A stretch of DNA of 64,000 nt from Agrococcus sp. ARC_14. Lineage in GTDB: Bacteria; Actinomycetota; Actinomycetes; Actinomycetales; Microbacteriaceae. The notes under the pieces were generated by a model, which saw nothing but the letters and a program-made list of their open reading frames with translations, was not told where the DNA came from and did no database searches. Position 1 is the stretch's first letter. The number at the start of each line of letters is the position of its first letter. A program made the translations under genes and the position numbers. The DNA is taken from contig NZ_JAKUDO010000002.1 in assembly GCF_022436485.1 (NCBI RefSeq), forward strand, positions 62,001 to 126,000, given 5' to 3'. Of this stretch, positions 62,711 to 64,000 are shown piece after piece.

Positions 62711-62739
62711 ATACTTGCACCCGCGCTTATATAAGTCAA
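62711..62739 (-). promoter_or_regulatory. Leaderless promoter with internal palindrome
   Basis: On the minus strand TTGACT (complement of 62734-62739) and AAGTAT (complement of 62711-62716) are separated by exactly 17 bases; the ATG begins 6 bases after the -10. The palindrome CTTATATAAG (62726-62735) overlaps the -35 edge, a good place for ArsR repression. Confidence 0.65.
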
Positions 62740-62771
62740 CCCTGATTCATCGCGACCGGGCTCCTTGCAGC

Positions 62772-62829
62772 ACAGATTGTCGACTTGGTGCACATCTGTC
62801 GCGACATTCGAGCACCAATCCGACAATCT
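62772..62829. repeat. Nested palindromic element, copy B
   Basis: The palindrome TGTCGCGACA (62797-62806) has the same centre as 17-base arms at 62775-62791 and 62812-62828 (15 of 17 paired), giving a 54-base dyad. It is the better preserved of two copies. It lies 68 bases from the ArsR start on the left and 260 bases before the small protein gene at 63089. The 384-base gap 62705-63088 otherwise holds the ArsR promoter and the GAAAG-site cluster. Confidence 0.85.
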
Positions 62830-62976
62830 CGGCGATCGGATGGGCTGGGTGGCGCCGAGCGGAACACTGCGCGCAGCGCGCGCGGGCGCGCCAGGTGCCG
62901 CTTGCGCGCAGCGCACAGCAAGGCAGGAGGGCCCGATCGGCGATCGCATTGCGCAGTCTGCTCCGTCGGCGACACG

Positions 62977-63036
62977 CCGAAAGAGATCTTTTGAAAGAAC
63001 TGTTGCGAAGCGGATGCTTTGAAAGTAGTCTTTCGG
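62977..63036 (+). promoter_or_regulatory. Promoter with clustered GAAAG sites
   Basis: TTGCGA (63003-63008) and TAGTCT (63026-63031) are 17 bases apart and point to the small protein gene at 63089. Around them, CCGAAAGA (62977-62984) and TCTTTCGG (63029-63036) are perfect inverted copies, with TTTTGAAAG and CTTTGAAAG in between and the short dyad GAAAGTAGTCTTTC over the -10. The winged-helix gene that follows is a natural candidate for the bound regulator. Confidence 0.5.
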
Positions 63037-63088
63037 ATGTCGGCACGAGCAAGACCCGAGACAGCCGACACGACCGAGGAGGCATCCC

Positions 63089-63244
63089 ATGGGACGCACC
63101 AGCCGCATCGCCCGCAAGGCGTCAGACGCGCTCGCCCTCGCCGTCGAGGAGCGCCGCAACCGCACGCGCCTCGAGCGCGACGACTCGCAGCGCTACTACG
63201 ACCGTGTGCGTGCAGAGCTCGCCATGCAGCGTGGTTTGATCTGA
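63089..63244 (+). CDS. Very small basic protein (M-G-R...L-I type)
   Basis: A 51-residue helical, Arg-rich protein opening M-G-R-T-S-R-I-A-R-K-A and ending A-M-Q-R-G-L-I. GAGGAGG lies 6 bases before the ATG. It has the same opening, ending and size as the 48-residue protein at 61330. It stops 2 bases before the winged-helix regulator gene, so the two are co-transcribed. No function is known. Confidence 0.7.
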   Translation: MGRTSRIARKASDALALAVEERRNRTRLERDDSQRYYDRVRAELAMQRGLI

Positions 63245-63246
63245 GC

Positions 63247-63885
63247 ATGGCCGCGGAGCAGGACGACTTCGAGACGCTCGACGTCGAGACCGATGAGGGC
63301 AGGTCGCTGCGCACCGGCGACCCGGCACTGCTGCGGGCGCTCGCGCACCCGCTGCGGGTCGAGATCCTCTCCGTCATCGACGAGCTCGGCGAGGCCACTG
63401 CCACCCAGATCGCCGAGAAGGTCGGCGAGAGCCCATCGAACTGCTCGTTCCACCTGCGCACCCTCGCGAAGGCCGGCTTCATCGAGCGCGGAGAGGCGAG
63501 GGGCACGTCGAAGCCCTGGAAGGCGGTGCACAGCAGCCGCGACCTGCGGCCGAACCCGCACGACCCCGCCTCGATCCGCACCTCGAGCACCATCGCCGCG
63601 CTCTACGTGCAGCACGAGGCGAACCGCGTCGTCGACTTCCTGACCAGACACGGCCTCGGTGACAAGGAGTGGTTGCCGGGCATCACCGTCAACTCCTCCA
63701 CCTTCTGGGCGACCCCCGAAGAGCTCACCGAGGTCGCCGAAGAGATCGCGCACATCGCAGACCGATTCCGCGGTCGCAAGGACCCGAAGAAGCGTCCGCC
63801 CCGCAGCCGCAAGGCGCAGATGTTCGCCACGCTGAACCCCGACTTCGACCTGCCCGCCACTGGCGAGGCATCCGACGAGGGCTGA
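63247..63885 (+). CDS. Winged-helix (ArsR-type) transcriptional regulator
   Basis: A 212-residue protein. The N-terminal part (residues 24-100) is an ArsR-like winged helix: L-L-R-A-L-A-H-P-L-R-V-E-I-L-S-V-I and E-S-P-S-N-C-S-F-H-L-R-T-L. The C-terminal half (100-190) is helical and resembles the effector part of HTH_20-type regulators. The end is basic and Pro-rich. It probably regulates its own transcript through the GAAAG sites at 62977-63036 and perhaps the next gene. Confidence 0.88.
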   Translation: MAAEQDDFETLDVETDEGRSLRTGDPALLRALAHPLRVEILSVIDELGEATATQIAEKVGESPSNCSFHLRTLAKAGFIERGEARGTSKPWKAVHSSRDLRPNPHDPASIRTSSTIAALYVQHEANRVVDFLTRHGLGDKEWLPGITVNSSTFWATPEELTEVAEEIAHIADRFRGRKDPKKRPPRSRKAQMFATLNPDFDLPATGEASDEG

Positions 63886-63987
63886 CCGCCCACCCCATCG
63901 CTTCGGCCACCGAGTGGTCTCGTGACGCGCGCGCCCTCGACGTGCGCTGCGCGACCGACCGTGCCGCCAGGACACAGGAGTCCACGC

Positions 63988-64000
63988 ATGACCACCACCG
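63988..64000 (+). CDS. Start of a truncated gene
   Basis: An ATG at 63988 with AGGAG 7 bases upstream opens a frame (M-T-T-T) that runs off the window. It is 102 bases after the winged-helix gene. Nothing of the product can be said. Confidence 0.4.

Overview
The window is high-GC DNA with dense, mostly co-oriented gene blocks, frequent 1-8 base overlaps, GTG and TTG starts behind good GGAG-type ribosome sites, and actinobacterial families (a fused OleBC, PucR/CdaR regulators, a SAM-IV-type riboswitch, a CsoR-type copper operator). Together with heavy use of the hexamer GGATGC/GCATCC, this points to a chromosome segment of a Microbacteriaceae-like actinobacterium. I see no rRNA, tRNA, CRISPR array, insertion sequence or prophage.

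Layout. 1-6.8 kb: the end of a probable peptide-chaperone-like gene, a RecB-like nuclease/helicase, two uncharacterised genes and a low-GC gene of possible glycosylase fold; this is the only stretch that looks acquired. 7-15.2 kb: a tripartite tricarboxylate transporter (tctCBA) with a TcuA-like flavoprotein, a GntR/FCD regulator, a cytochrome P450 and an FAD-linked 2-hydroxyacid dehydrogenase. 15.4-17.1 kb: an ADP-ribosylglycohydrolase and a SAM riboswitch in front of an unknown gene. 17.2-21.6 kb: a divergent catabolic unit (HpcH-type aldolase and DUF6282 hydrolase on one side; cupin, MFS permease and IclR regulator on the other) with an IclR-like operator between them. 21.8-32.4 kb: two polar amino-acid-type ABC transporters separated by a PucR regulator, one ending in a ureohydrolase (agmatinase family), the other in an FMN 2-hydroxyacid oxidase.

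32.5-41.4 kb: YjbR protein, SDR oxidoreductase, Lrp regulator divergent from alanine dehydrogenase, GntR divergent from an AbgT transporter plus opine-dehydrogenase-like enzyme, a NYN-domain protein and two small envelope proteins. 41.4-47.9 kb: a copper unit (CopZ, HVHP protein, CopA) with a divergent flavoprotein around a CsoR-type operator, followed by an ArsR/MFS pair with its own perfect palindrome. 48-52.7 kb: a complete oleA-oleBC-oleD cluster for long-chain olefins. 52.7-59.3 kb: CdaR regulator, MHS permease, M20 peptidase, isochorismatase, VanZ-like protein, CtlX-type citrulline hydrolase and a cupin. 59.4-64 kb: flotillin-like protein, two very small basic proteins each preceded by a copy of the same nested palindrome, an ArsR/SRPBCC pair with a leaderless promoter, and a second winged-helix regulator.

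The overall picture is a saprophyte's accessory chromosome: several small uptake-and-catabolism units for carboxylates, arginine-derived and amino-acid-like compounds, each with its own local regulator and often a visible operator. The most unusual items are the paired palindromes in front of microproteins, the SAM riboswitch driving an orphan gene, and the hexamer that bends codon choice across the window.
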